This document shows positions 46,373-57,300 of a stretch of DNA of 64,000 bases, in pieces. The DNA is taken from contig JAPTJF010000250.1 in NCBI GenBank assembly GCA_029339195.1, positions 25,338 through 89,337 of the forward strand, in the 5' to 3' direction. This stretch comes from Micractinium sp. NFX-FRZ (Eukaryota > Chlorophyta > Trebouxiophyceae > Chlorellales > Chlorellaceae). The translations under genes and the position numbers were made by a program. Within the stretch, counting starts at the first letter, position 1, and every line of letters begins with the position of its first letter. Under the pieces are notes generated by a model, which did not search any database, was not told the origin of the DNA, and saw nothing but the letters and a program-made list of their open reading frames with translations.

Positions 46373-46880
46373 TCAGTGCCGTACCACGACGGGGGGCCGC
46401 GGCGCCTTGGCTGCCGTCTCTGCCGCTACCCGCGCCGCGCGCTGCGCATCCGTCTCCACAAGCAGCATGTGCCGCACCTGCGGGGGTGATGGGAGAGGAG
46501 AAGTGGGGTGTGGGTTGAGCACACGCATGGCAGCGTGAGGAGGCACGCAGGCGCACGCCTCAACAGGCATGTGCGCCACCTGTGGGCAGCACGGTCATTG
46601 CCAACAAATGCAGATTGGGTGTGCGGGTGCTGGGGGCCCCCACTCGCCAGCTGTGCCAACCCCCGCCCGCCGATGCCCTGCTGGCGCGTGCACGTGCACA
46701 CCACCCCCGCCTGCAGCTTGCCTTGTTGACCGCCCCCCGGATGTGCGCCACGTTTGGCTTCTGCACGGTCTGCTGCCGGTATGTGAGGCCCAGAGACTGC
46801 AGGATGCGCACGTGGTGCTCACGCGTCCCCGCAAAGCTGCGCTTGAGCGTGATGAACAGCGAGTGCACGGGGGCGCTCAT
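46373..46880 (-). CDS. Mitochondrial ribosomal protein uL30m
   Basis: Minus-strand exons 46880-46722 and 46477-46373; 87 aa. The protein reads MSAPVHSLFITLKRSFAGTR, then LQSLGLTYRQQTVQKPN, HIRGAVNKVRHMLLVETD and a short Ala/Arg tail. This is the bacterial-type L30 fold (short, T-L-x-R/K-S/G...G-T, L-x-L-x-x-x-x-x-T-V-x-K-P-N, R-G-(M/A)-x-x-K-V-x-H-L-V), which in eukaryotes is mitochondrial uL30m of the large subunit. The start was chosen because plant uL30m begins close to S-L-x-I-T-L. The frame stays open upstream with in-frame ATGs at 47063 and 47087 that would add an Ala/Arg/Pro-rich presequence; this cannot be excluded. The single intron has a GC donor (AAG|GCAAGC). The intron also holds an echo of the exon 2 start. 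Confidence 0.82.
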
Positions 46881-47500
46881 GGCTGCCACACAGCGACCTC
46901 TGACTGGCCAGCTGCAGGCGAGGGCTGGTGCGGCAGAGGGAGGAGGCTGCAGGCGGCGCGGCAGGGGAGGGGTGCAGGCGAGGTGAGCGGCAGTGGCGGC
47001 AGCGGCGGCGGCGGCGGCAGCGCAGCGACTTGGCTGCGGCTCAAGGAGGCTGCGGCGGGCCATGTCGGCACTCCACACATTCCGCACCAGCGTTTGGGCA
47101 AGCTGGCTGGCAAGGCAAAGGCTGGAAGAGGCGGTTCTAAGTGCACTGGCACAAAACCCCGGCCTAGGGGCGCGGCTGGGCGTCCCAAATAAATTATCAC
47201 GTGTTTATGAGGCCCAGGGGAAAGTGCCGAGCCCTCGCTCCCATAGCACTCACCCTGCAGCGAGCCAGGCAGCGGGACAATGCCGCTGGAGGGGTTTTGA
47301 TTGCCTGAAGGAAGGGTGGGCGGCGAGAGATAATGGCAAGCCCTTGCACGCATGCAGCGGCACATACCCGAGTTTTTGCGCCCTCGGCTAGAAAGACGCC
47401 TTGATGGCGCGGTGTGGCCGCATCCACCGCCCAATTCCTATCGTTGCTCGCCATCTGCTGCATCCCATCATTGTTATAAGTTTCCGAGACCGCCATCGAC
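46881..47500. promoter_or_regulatory. Divergent promoter region, uL30m / small membrane protein
   Basis: The divergent starts are 620 bp apart by the chosen models, or 413 bp if uL30m begins at 47087. The stretch from 47170 to 47480 is relatively AT-rich. Nothing specific is recognised. Confidence 0.35.
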
Positions 47501-48192
47501 ATGCAGGCCACCGCCATCTGCGCCCTCCCTCAGGCCAGCTTCGGCGCGGCACGGCGGCCAACCCCTCGCGGCCTGCCTGCCCTACGCCTGGCACACCAGC
47601 AGCAGCAGCGCGGCCTGGTGGCTGTGCACGCCCTGGGAGGTGCGACGCTGGGCGGGGTGGCGGCGCAGTCCGCCTGAGCAGCCGCGGCCACAAGGGCACC
47701 CCCAAGCTTACACTCGCGTGGGCCCGCGGGGGGAGCAGGCAGCAAATGGCTTTCTCTGTGTGCAAGTGCGAGGTGTATGGGAACTTCATGAGGAGTGCTC
47801 CATGCCAGCTGCCGTTAGATTCCGTTACAGGCAGGGGAGCCTGGGTGCCGGCCACCCGCCCCGCTTGCCCGTCCAACTCAGCCCCGCTCACCTGCCCCTG
47901 CTCCCTTGCCCCCCCTTGCCCGCTTGGCCTGCAGACAGCACGCAGAAGGAGTCAAAGGGCATCCGCCGAGAGGACGAGCCCGAGGAGTGAGCCGGGCAGG
48001 GGGGCGGCAGGTGGCTGGCAGCGGTGCCCATTCGCCCCGACAGCGCGAGGCTGCTGCGCGCTCTTAAGCAAGCATGCGCAGCCTGGCAATCATATGACAT
48101 TCGCCAGCTACTGCCTGCCAGCTTGCCTGGCTGCCTGCATGTATGATGCACACAGTCTGCGGAGCACACACATTCTGTACCTGCCGCCTGCT

Positions 48193-48225
<33 letters not shown>

Positions 48226-48994
48226 CATCCGCCCCCCGCCCTCCCTCCCCCACCAATAGGTACTGGACCAGCCAGGCGGAGAGGGACGGCAAGAGCCCCT
48301 TCCAGGACCCTCTCGCCCAGATCGGTGGGTGCCCCGGGATGGCTGCCCGGGCCTGGGCTGGCTGGCACCCTGGGGGATCCCTGCCCCTGACCTGACCTCT
48401 GCCCTGCCCCGCCCCTGCCATGCCATGCCCTGCCCCCCGCTTGAGGTCGCCTGCTCTGCTCTGAGGCGGCGTACGCTTGCGCCAGCAGCAGCGGAGCCGA
48501 GCATGGCCACGATGCAGCAGAGGCCCAGGACCGGCGGCGCTTGGCTGGTGGCGGGTGCAGGCGCCGCTCCCTAGCCCTTCCTGCTTGGCAAGCAGTCCAA
48601 CCATCATGTGTCATGCAGCCAACCGTGTCTCCCTGTGCCCTGCTGTGCCCTGCTGTGCCCTGCTGTGCCCCTCCTGCAGGCATCCTGGCCATCCTCTTCC
48701 CCTTCATCTTCCTCCTCTTCGGTGAGCCCTCCTGGGGTTAGGGCTTTTTACACTTAACAACCCTATCGGGCAGGGGAGGCAGTCACTCACCGTCACACAC
48801 ACACACAAGTGGCAAAGCCAGCAGCAGCAGCCCCTGCCGTACGCTGTGCAATTGCAGGGGCAGTGTGCCAGCCTGCCGCCGCCTCGCTGCCGGCGCGCAA
48901 GCTTTGCCTGACGCTTCGGCACCCCGTGCTTCTGCCACACCCCTTTGCTGCAGCAATTGCGGTTGGGTGGGTGGACCTGGCCGGCGGCCGGTGA
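47501..48994 (+). CDS. Small plastid-type protein with one membrane helix
   Basis: Exons 47501-47639, 47935-47986, 48260-48324, 48680-48721, 48954-48994; 112 aa, all phases closed. The N-terminus MQATAICALPQASFGAARRP with further Arg/Pro/Ala and a VHAL sequence looks like a chloroplast transit peptide (cleavage perhaps near residue 45). The mature part is short: STQKESKGIRREDEPEE, YWTSQAERDGKSPFQDPLAQ, then one hydrophobic helix (IGILAILFPFIFLLFAIAVG) and WVDLAGGR. The layout suggests a low-molecular-weight thylakoid or envelope protein with a soluble N-terminal side. I do not recognise the family and assign no complex. Intron 2's acceptor is AATAG, unlike the usual CTGCAG. Confidence 0.75.
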
Positions 48995-50914
48995 GCCTGC
49001 AGCTCAGGCGCAAGCCATGAAGCCACACAGCACAGCACGGCAGCAAGCGGCCCAGCGCTCCAGCTTCCAGCAATCTTGATGTATGCCCACGCCTCGCCAC
49101 GACGAGAGAAGAGAAGATGCCCCCCTTGCCCTCACCCCCCACGCCCCTCGATTCTTTGCTGCTGCCAATTTTCCCCTCGCACTTGCATTTCATGGCAGCA
49201 GCCCTCAGTGTACACAATGGTACGCTTCACAACCACCAGCTCCTCCCCAGCACCCTGGCAGCCATCCGTCCCTTGCAAGTGTGCGAGCTTGCGCCCACAG
49301 GCAGGGCACGGCTGCAGTTCTCTGCACACTGGCCAACAGGCGGCAAAACGTTGTTGCGGTTTCGCAGCAGGCTGTGAGCAGGCTGCATGGTTGTGCACCT
49401 CCACTTCTTCTTTCCAACATCCTGGCCAGGCACACACACATTTACATTCGTACTTGCAAGTGCCTATGCTTTATGCAGCAAGCAGCCACACAGCATGCAG
49501 GTTTGGGACAAAGTATATAAGCACAAGTGTGTATTGAGAGAAGCACGGGGGGTGGCGGGAAGGGCACAGCACGCAAAGGGAGGGTGGCACGGCGTGTCGC
49601 TAGGGACGGGAGCCAGGGCAAGGAAGGACGCGGTGGGGCACGGGGCACGATGAAAGGGAGGAGGCAGGTCGGGGGCATAGTTAATAAGGGGGAGGCTGTG
49701 CAACGCAAGTGGGGGAGAGAACCATTGGGCAAGGGATCTGGGCAGGCACAGGGGGCGCGGGCGTTCTACTTGAGGGCGAAGGGGGCGAAGGGGGTGTAAG
49801 GAGGTCTACTTGAAAGGTCTACTTGAAAGGGGGGATCAGATTCGGCGCAATTCAAGAGCAGGGTCAAGACACAGGCAGCGCGCGGCTGCAGTTCTCTGCA
49901 CACAGACAAAGAGGCGGCAAAAATGGACCGCTGGCGTGAGCCGAGGTGGCAGGCTGGGTGGCGGGGGTGGCGCCCGGGAATAGGGGCGGGGACGGCGCCG
50001 GGAATAGGTGGCGGGACGGCGCCCGGGAGTAGGGGTTGGATGGCCTGGGCTCAAAAGGAGGGCAGGCATACGTGTCTTGTGTGTGGAAGGGGGCATAGTG
50101 CAAAACTGTGTGGGATGCGTGAGGGGGGCTTCCCCTTGCTTGTTGGGTGGGTGCGTGGTGGGAATGGCTGATGATGGGTCCGCCGGGACATGATACCGGG
50201 ATAAGCACAGAGGGGGCTTGGGGGTGCGGTGGGGCTGAAGTTTCAAACAAATGGCAGCGTCACGACTTGGGGGGTGGGGATTAGGTTGGCCAAAGTGGTG
50301 GGTAGGTGGGCGGGTATCTTGGGAAGGGGATGCGTTTGCAATCGTGTCTCAACAGCAGGCGCGCGCCCCGCCCGCTTTGCAAGCAGCGGGGGAAGGGGCG
50401 CTTGCGTGGTCTGCCCAAAGAGAGCGGCAGGGCTGGATGGCTCCTTTGGGATCTCCCCCATCCCGCAGCCAGAGGGCTGCTGGGGGGCAGGGCAGGGGGT
50501 ACTTTTCGTGGGTACTTTTCGTATAGCGCTTCGTATGGCTACTAGGGTTGCCTAGCCGGGCTCTCACTGGACGGCCCGGCCGGCCTCACGGGGGCTTGTT
50601 TGCTTCATCATGGGGCGGAGGCGGTGGAGGCGGCAGAGGGGGAGGCGCGGCCGCCGTCGATCGAGGCGCGCTGGGGGGCCTCGGGGATCAGCTGCTCAAA
50701 GATGGGGAGGCGCTTGGCGGAGCCGCCGGGGGTGGATGCATCTGAGTCTGCTCCAAGGAAGAGAAGAGGCGACGCAGCAGCAGGGGAGGCGGGACGGTGC
50801 GGGTGAGTTCATGCTTGCAGGTGATGGTGGGAAGGCTTGAGTGGGGCGCCCGCGGTGCGGAGCAGGGTAGCAAGATGGCGGGCGGGCGCGCAGGAGGGCG
50901 GGCGCACGCGGCGC
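48995..50914. other. Large tail-to-tail intergenic region with direct repeats
   Basis: This is the longest gene-free stretch. GGCTGCAGTTCTCTGCACAC occurs at about 49311 and again at about 49884, each followed within about 20 bp by GAGGCGGCAAAA or a close variant. Between 49965 and 50035 a 20-30 bp unit containing GGCGCCGGGAATAGG is repeated three times. GGTCTACTTGAAAG is repeated at 49802-49828 and GGGTACTTTTCGT at 50497-50522. None of the frames looks like a gene. A minus-strand TGTAA at 49446-49442 is far from the CCCH stop. Confidence 0.6.
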
Positions 50915-53601
50915 TCAGTCGCGTGAGGCTGCAGTAGCGGGCGCATGGATGGGTGCCGCCTGGTGGGCGCGGGCTGTTGCACGCTGCGGGCACGGCGCAG
51001 GCAACCCTTGCACTGCTGCATGCACACTCATCCCGAGACGCCGCCTCTTCGCCCCAAAACTGTCACCCCTCTCATGAGTAATGGGAAGCTCTGCCCAACC
51101 TGCTGGGGCACCCTCAGCCGCCCAAACCTGCGTCAACCTCCTGCCCAACCCTTGCTTCACACCTGCCACCCCACCCCCACCTGAGATGGAGCGGCGCATG
51201 TTGGCCACGGCGCCGGCGCTGGCGGTGCCCACGGGGGTGGAGGGGCAGCTGGGGAGTGGAGGCGTGGCGGTGGCGGAAGCCTGCTGCCCCAGTCCCAAGC
51301 CCAGGCTGCTGAGGGGGGCCAGCCCGGAGGGAGGTCCCACCACACCCAGCAGGGCCGGCGAGGTGGTCAGGGAGGCGGCGGCGGTGAGGGGCGAGGGGGA
51401 GGCGGTGGCGGGCGGGGCGGGCGCGGCGGGAGCGGAGGCGCCCAGCAGCGCTGCCAGCGCCGCCAGCACCTGTGCGTCAGCATCCAGCTGGCCGTAGCCG
51501 CCCATGCTGGCCCCGCTGGGCAGGCCAAAGCCCATGCCGTTGTTGCTGGCGCCGCCAAAGTGGGCTGAAGCTGCAGCCCCCATGCCGCCGCTGCCACCAA
51601 AGTTGGCGGCGGCGGCGGGGGCGCCGTAGCCTTGGCCGGCAGCTACGCCGTAGGCCGCCTGGGTGGCGTAGCCGCCCTGGGCGGCCTGCCCAAGCATGCT
51701 TCCCTGCAGGCCCTGCAGCCCCAGCAGGCTGGCGGCCGTGGCGGCTGCCGCGGAGTCGTTGGCGGCCAGCAGGCCAGGCGAGGTGGCGGGGTGGCCAAAG
51801 AGGGCGCTGAGGCTGGGGGCGATGGGGGAGCCGGCAGGTGGGGGAAAGCTGGGCAGGGGAGGGGTGCCTGGGGTGGACATGGGGGTGCCGCCACCCAGCC
51901 CGCTGCTCAGGCCGTTGAGGGAGGAGAAGGAGGCGTCCTGCGGGGGAAAACAGGACGGCGAGGGGGGTGGGAAGGGACGAAGGGTGTGAGCAGGGGCGGG
52001 GCGGGTGTAAGCGGGCAGGTGGGGGGAGACTGTCGCGCTGGCTGACTGAGCCAGGCAAGGCGACTGGGGACAGGAAAGGCCCGAGCAAGGGCCCATCCTC
52101 TTCTGTACCGTGTTGGCATGAACAGCTGGCACCTGAACAAGCTAAACAGCCGGTCGCAAGCTCAGTTGTGCATGCCTGGCAGCCTGGCAACCTGTCCCAG
52201 GCCAGAACAATCCAGCTGTGCAAGGCCCAAGGCCGGTCTCTCTCTCACCCTGGAGGGGCGGGGCGTGGGCGGGGTGGTGCTGCAAGCGTTGGAGGTGGTG
52301 CTGCCGGCGCGGTAGCCGGCGGGGATGGGGGGCGGCGGCATCGGGGCGGTGGTGTGGATGAAGCGGCAGCGGGTGCCGTAGGGGCAGGTGCCGCTCTGGG
52401 CAAAGGTCCTGCGGTGGGCGGGAGAGGGGTAGCAAAGGAGAGGGTATGGTGAGTGCAGAGGGCAGGATAGCGCGAAGGGCGAGCGCATGGAAGGGCCCAC
52501 TGTGGTAGAGTTGTGAGCCCCGTCGCTTCCCCGCCCTCCCGCCCCCACCCCGACCCTAGATCACCTGCACACTTCGGTCTTGTACTTGGGGTGCCTCACA
52601 ACGGGGCGCAGCTCCTCTCGCCCATGGGCAAACTGCGGGGGAGGAGGGAGGCGGGTAGGTGCGGTGAGCACGGGGCAAGGTGGGTGCAAGGCGACGAGGG
52701 CGGCGGGAGGGGGTCCAAGGTGGGTCCATGGGACGGCTGGGAAACCTGACGGGCAGCAGCGAACCAGCACGGCTGCAGGACAGCTTGCCAGCTGCGCGCG
52801 CGAGGGGGTGGACTACAGGCAGGCAGGCAGGCAGGTGCAGCGCGGGAAGGGTGCCTCCTCAGCTTCCCATACTCCCCACACCTCCCCCCCGCCCCGCCCA
52901 CCTGGCACTTGGCCCCGTAGCGGCAGGAGCCAGTCTCCTCCCAGGAGCGGCACAGCTCAGTCCTGCAAGGGAGCATGGGCAGGGCCAGGGGAAGAGGAGG
53001 TTGTAGGGTTGGGTTTGGCTTCAAATATGGGTTGGGGGCTTAACCTGCCCGCCGCTGACGGCTGCAAGGAAGACCCGCGGCACGCGCCCGCTCACTTGTA
53101 CAGGGGGTTGGCGAGCGGCCCGGTGCCCCGGATGCCGCCGTGGGTGCCGGTTGAGCGCGCAGGAGACGCGGAGCCAGACTGCTGCAGAGACAGCTGCTGC
53201 TTCAGCAGCAGCAGCTCGTGCACGCGCGCGTTCAGGCCATGCTGCGCCGCCAGCAGGTTGGTGAGGCTGAGCAGCGGCTCCGCCTCGAGCGCCGCAGACA
53301 GCTGCTGCTGCTGCTGCAGGGCCGCCAGCTGCGCCAGGGCGTCTGCTGGGGAGCTCGTTTGGGGCGTGGTGCCCAGGAGGCCGCCCAGATAGGGCAAGCC
53401 GGGCCCCAGGTTGCCCGAGGCCGGCGCAGCTGGGGCGGCTGCGGCTGCGTAGGGCGAGTCTAGGGCGCCGTTGAGCTGCAGGGAGCCGAGCAGGCTGCCG
53501 CACAGGCCGTCGAAGGCCGCCCCAGGCTGGCCAGAGGCTGGCCCAAGCTCGAACAGAGTGGCCGACTGCAGGCCGGGGCTGGCGGGGTGCGCCAGAGACA
53601 T
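50915..53601 (-). CDS. Tandem CCCH zinc-finger RNA-binding protein (TTP/TIS11 type)
   Basis: Minus-strand exons 53601-53096, 52962-52902, 52632-52565, 52408-52249, 51937-51181, 51090-50915; 575 aa. Two fingers with C-x8-C-x5-C-x3-H spacing: [20 protein letters not shown] with CQFAH, and [20 protein letters not shown] with CRFIH, about 18 residues apart, each with the (R/K)YKTE(L/V)C lead-in of the tristetraprolin family. Such proteins bind AU-rich elements in 3' UTRs and promote mRNA decay. The first 165 residues are Ala/Leu/Gln-rich with a [13 protein letters not shown] helical stretch. The C-terminal 300 residues are Gly/Ala/Ser/Pro-rich. The last exon is modelled with a phase-1 join ([22 protein letters not shown]), which has a basic, possibly nuclear-import patch; the unspliced frame is also open, so that intron could be retained. 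Confidence 0.87.
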
Positions 53602-54376
53602 TCTGGAGGGCAGGCAAGGCCTGGGGAGAGTGAAGGGAAGAAAGAGACGATGAAATAGCGAGGGATCGGGTGCCCGAGGCGTGTTTCAGCAGTCGTGTCA
53701 GCACTTTGCCCCAGCTTCACCTTGGCTGCAGGTGACAAAGCTGCCTCCCTCGGACCGTATCTGGCACGCATCGCTGAACTCGTGGCCTCGGGTGCCTCGA
53801 TCGAGTTACAGGGAGGCGGGGCAGCGACGTTGGGGGCCAAAGGCGGCCGTCGGAGGCCGATGCGCCGGGGCGCTGAGCACTGTCCAAGGTTTGGTCGGCG
53901 GCCCTCGGCGGCGCGTCCCACAGGGGGCGCCCCAAGGTGGCAGGGCAGGCAACAAATTGTTCAAGCAAGGTCCGGAGCAGGTGAAGGTCGATTTGCAGGA
54001 CGTGTGGGGCAAGGAATGGGCAAGCAAGGCAGGGCGGCAGACGGGGCGGGGGCGCGCAAGGGCGGGAGGGCGAGCAAGGGCGACGGCGCCTTGCGCTGGA
54101 GCAGGGCCTTGCAGAAGGCAACCCCCCGGCTGCAGCCTTCCCACGCGCCAGCCTGCACACAGGCTGCTGCACAGCTGAACGAACTCGCTCATGTGGGGGT
54201 GCAGGGCATGCAAACAGCTCCCCCCAATGGGAAATCGCTTGTGAGGCGGGGTGTGTAAGGCATGCCCGGCGGGCGTGGCGGGTGTGCGCGCCAGTTCCTT
54301 GCACCCACGCAAGGCGCACGCGCGTCAAATCGAAGAGGCATCAGTCCGCTGGCGCCCGCCGGGCACCGTTTGGTCA
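53602..54376. other. Intergenic between two minus-strand genes
   Basis: Holds the CCCH gene's upstream region and the ANKRD13-like gene's 3' UTR. TTACA at 53806-53810 is a possible minus-strand poly(A) signal 567 bp past the ANKRD13-like stop. No gene is supported. Confidence 0.4.
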
Positions 54377-57300
54377 TCACGGCTCGGGCACGCCCCCGCT
54401 GTCCAGCCGTTCCAGCAGGGGTGAGGCCACCTTCTTCTGCACCAGGTCCCCCTCCTCCATGTGATCCAGCCGGTAGCCAGCGGGAAGCTGCACGGGTGCA
54501 CAGGGAGAGAGGGAGGCACTGCACGGTGGGTGTGGCACTGCAGCACTGCGTGGGTCCGCCACCTCCTCAGTGCGGCCCTGGGGATGGCCGGGGGGCAAGT
54601 TGCCGCGGGAAGATAGGCCAGGGCAGCTGCTGGGTTTTGGAACGCAACACCCCAGGGTGGGGTCTGCAGTGGACAGCTGGCGGGTAAGGTGCACATGCGC
54701 ACATGCACACTGCCCTCACCCCACACCGCGCCAGCCTGCCCCACGCTGCACCCACCGCTGCACCCACTGCACTGGTGTGGCGCACGCACGCACACTCCAT
54801 GCCAGCACCCACCACCCCCGCTCCACCCCACAGCACCTCGAAGAAGCCGGGGCGCCGCGCCTCGTCTGCTGCTCCCAGCAGGCAGAACTGGCGGAAGGTG
54901 AGCAGCAGGTAGACGGTCCACATGAGGGGGATCTGGGGCAAGGGGGGTGGGGGCGGGGGTGGGAAGAATGGGAGGTTGACGCCGGGCAGGCAGGGGGAGT
55001 CCATGGAGTGAAAGGTGGAAAAAAGGAGCAGACAGGGCGGGTCGGCAGGAGGGAGAGGGGAATCTGGGGGCGGGGAGGTGGCAGGGGGGAGCAGCAGACG
55101 GGATGGACACTGTAAGTGTGAGTGGGTGGGGGTGTGGAGGGGAGGGAGCCCACCAGGCCACCCTCTCTCACACTTTATGCAAACACCCGCATCCCAGACC
55201 CACAGGCGTGTTGACCCTGAGCAGCTGCTCGTCGGGGCAGGTCTCCCGCCACCCTGCACCCCACTTGTCACACAACCTGCCTGCACCCTGGGGCACCCAT
55301 CACCTGGCACCTTTGCGGGGCAGCCCTCTCGCCGCTGCGCCCCCCCGCCATTCACCCGATCTGCTGCGCACCAAACCCTCCCACCCACCACGCACTTCAA
55401 GTACTTCTAAGGTCGCCCCTCCCACCCACCCGCCTTGAATGGGGTTTAAAGTGCAACTGATCGACTGACGGACTGATTTACTTGATGTAAAGGTCGCCCC
55501 TCCCCCCACCCACCCACCTGCGTCTTCACCGGGAAGTATTCGTCGCTTTGGAACTGCCTGAGGTAGGCGGCCGCCTGCGCAAAGTGCTTGTTCCCGGCGG
55601 CCACCACCTCCAGCAGCGGGATGACTTGGGCCAGGGTGATGGGGTAGCGCCGCGCCAGCCAGCAGCGGCTGCTGAACGTGCGCGCCTTTGTGCCCTTGCC
55701 GGCTTTGCTACTGCTCGCCTTGACCTTGGCCCCTGGCCTGCCCAGACCCGCGGGCTGCTGCCCCCCTGCTGCCGCCGCCGCATGCTGCGGGCGCTGCTGC
55801 GGCCTGCTGCTGCTGCTGCTGCCCCCAGCAGTGCTGCTGCCGGCGCCGGCGCTGCCACCACCGCTGCCATGCACGCTGGGGCCGCCAGAGGTGGCAGTTC
55901 CGTAGCTGCCGCCGCTCCTGGTGCTGCCGTTGCCGCTGCTGCAGCTGGTGAAGGTGCTGGAGCTGGGGGCGCGCTTGGGGGTGTGCGGCTGCGGGGGGCG
56001 GGCGGGCAGGCAGGCAGGCAGGGAGGGGGCAGAGGGAGGCGGGCCAGGAAAGTGAGGGCACCTGCTGGGGTTGACCAGCAGGGTCACACTGTGTCACGGC
56101 ACGCGTTGCTTCTTTCCTCGCATGCCTGCCCCACTCCTGCCGCGATGCACAGCTACGCGCTGACCACCAGCAGAGCTATGGCCTCACGACCTGCAAAGCG
56201 AACAGCGGCAGCTGCCGCCCCTCACCTCTGCCGCCGAGCCGCCTCCAACTGCTGCCACCGCCACCGGCGCAGGCCGCGCAGCCGGCGCCGCCAGCTGCCC
56301 AGCAGGCGCAACTGCCGTCATCCCCGCCCGCGGCCCCGCCGGCTCCCCAGCTCCCCTGCCGTGTGGTGCCCCCGCTGGGGCTGCCGCCGCCGCTGCTGTG
56401 GGTGCTTTGGTCTTGGGCTTGTCTGGAGGGCTGAGCGGGTCCAGCGGCATCTCCTGCACACACAGCGCAGCCACAGCGCGAGCGGCGGCAGGGAGGGAAT
56501 GCTTGTCAGCTTGCCCAGGGGGTGAGGGGGGCTGCCGCGACTTGTGCTAGGCCATGCAGCCACAGGCTCAAGCCCGGGCGGGCAGCTGCACCACCAGGTG
56601 TGCCGGCAGAACCATCTCTCCCCTCCCCTGCATTGCACGCCAAGGCCCAACAGAACACACCAGCGCCCGGCGGGTCTTATCACGTCTTGCCCCTTCTTGG
56701 ACCACATACTGTGCCCTGCCCCTCGTCCGCCCCTGCCCGCACCACGTCCGCCGGCACCTGCATGTCCAGAGGCCCTCTCCTCCCCTCTCCTGATTGCTCA
56801 GTACCACCAAAGGTTCCCCACACCCCACCTCTGGCCTCCCCTGGACACCCACACCTGCACCACGCCCGCCGGCAGCTCCATGTCCAGCCACTCCACGCGT
56901 CCAACTGCTTTCAACTTACTCAAAGCCAACAACCCAGCGCCACACCACCCCGTGTCACTCTTCCCTGCACCACGCCTGATGGCAGTTGCACGTCGAGGCC
57001 CTCCCCACTCTTAACCGCTGGCTCTGTGACATCAGAGATGCCTGAAATCTGGCTCTGGGTTCCCACAAACCCACCCACACACCCACACATGTGCAGACAC
57101 ACCCACACATGCACACATGCACACATGCACATGCATACTCACATACCTGCACCACGTCCGCCGGCAGCTCCATGTCGAGATACTCCTCAAAGCTGGTGCC
57201 AGGTGGCAGCACCACCGCCGCCTTCTCCCAGGTGGCGGCCACCAGCGAGCCGGAGGCCTCAAACACCTGCGCAGTGCGGGAGTGGAGGGGGTGGGGGGCA

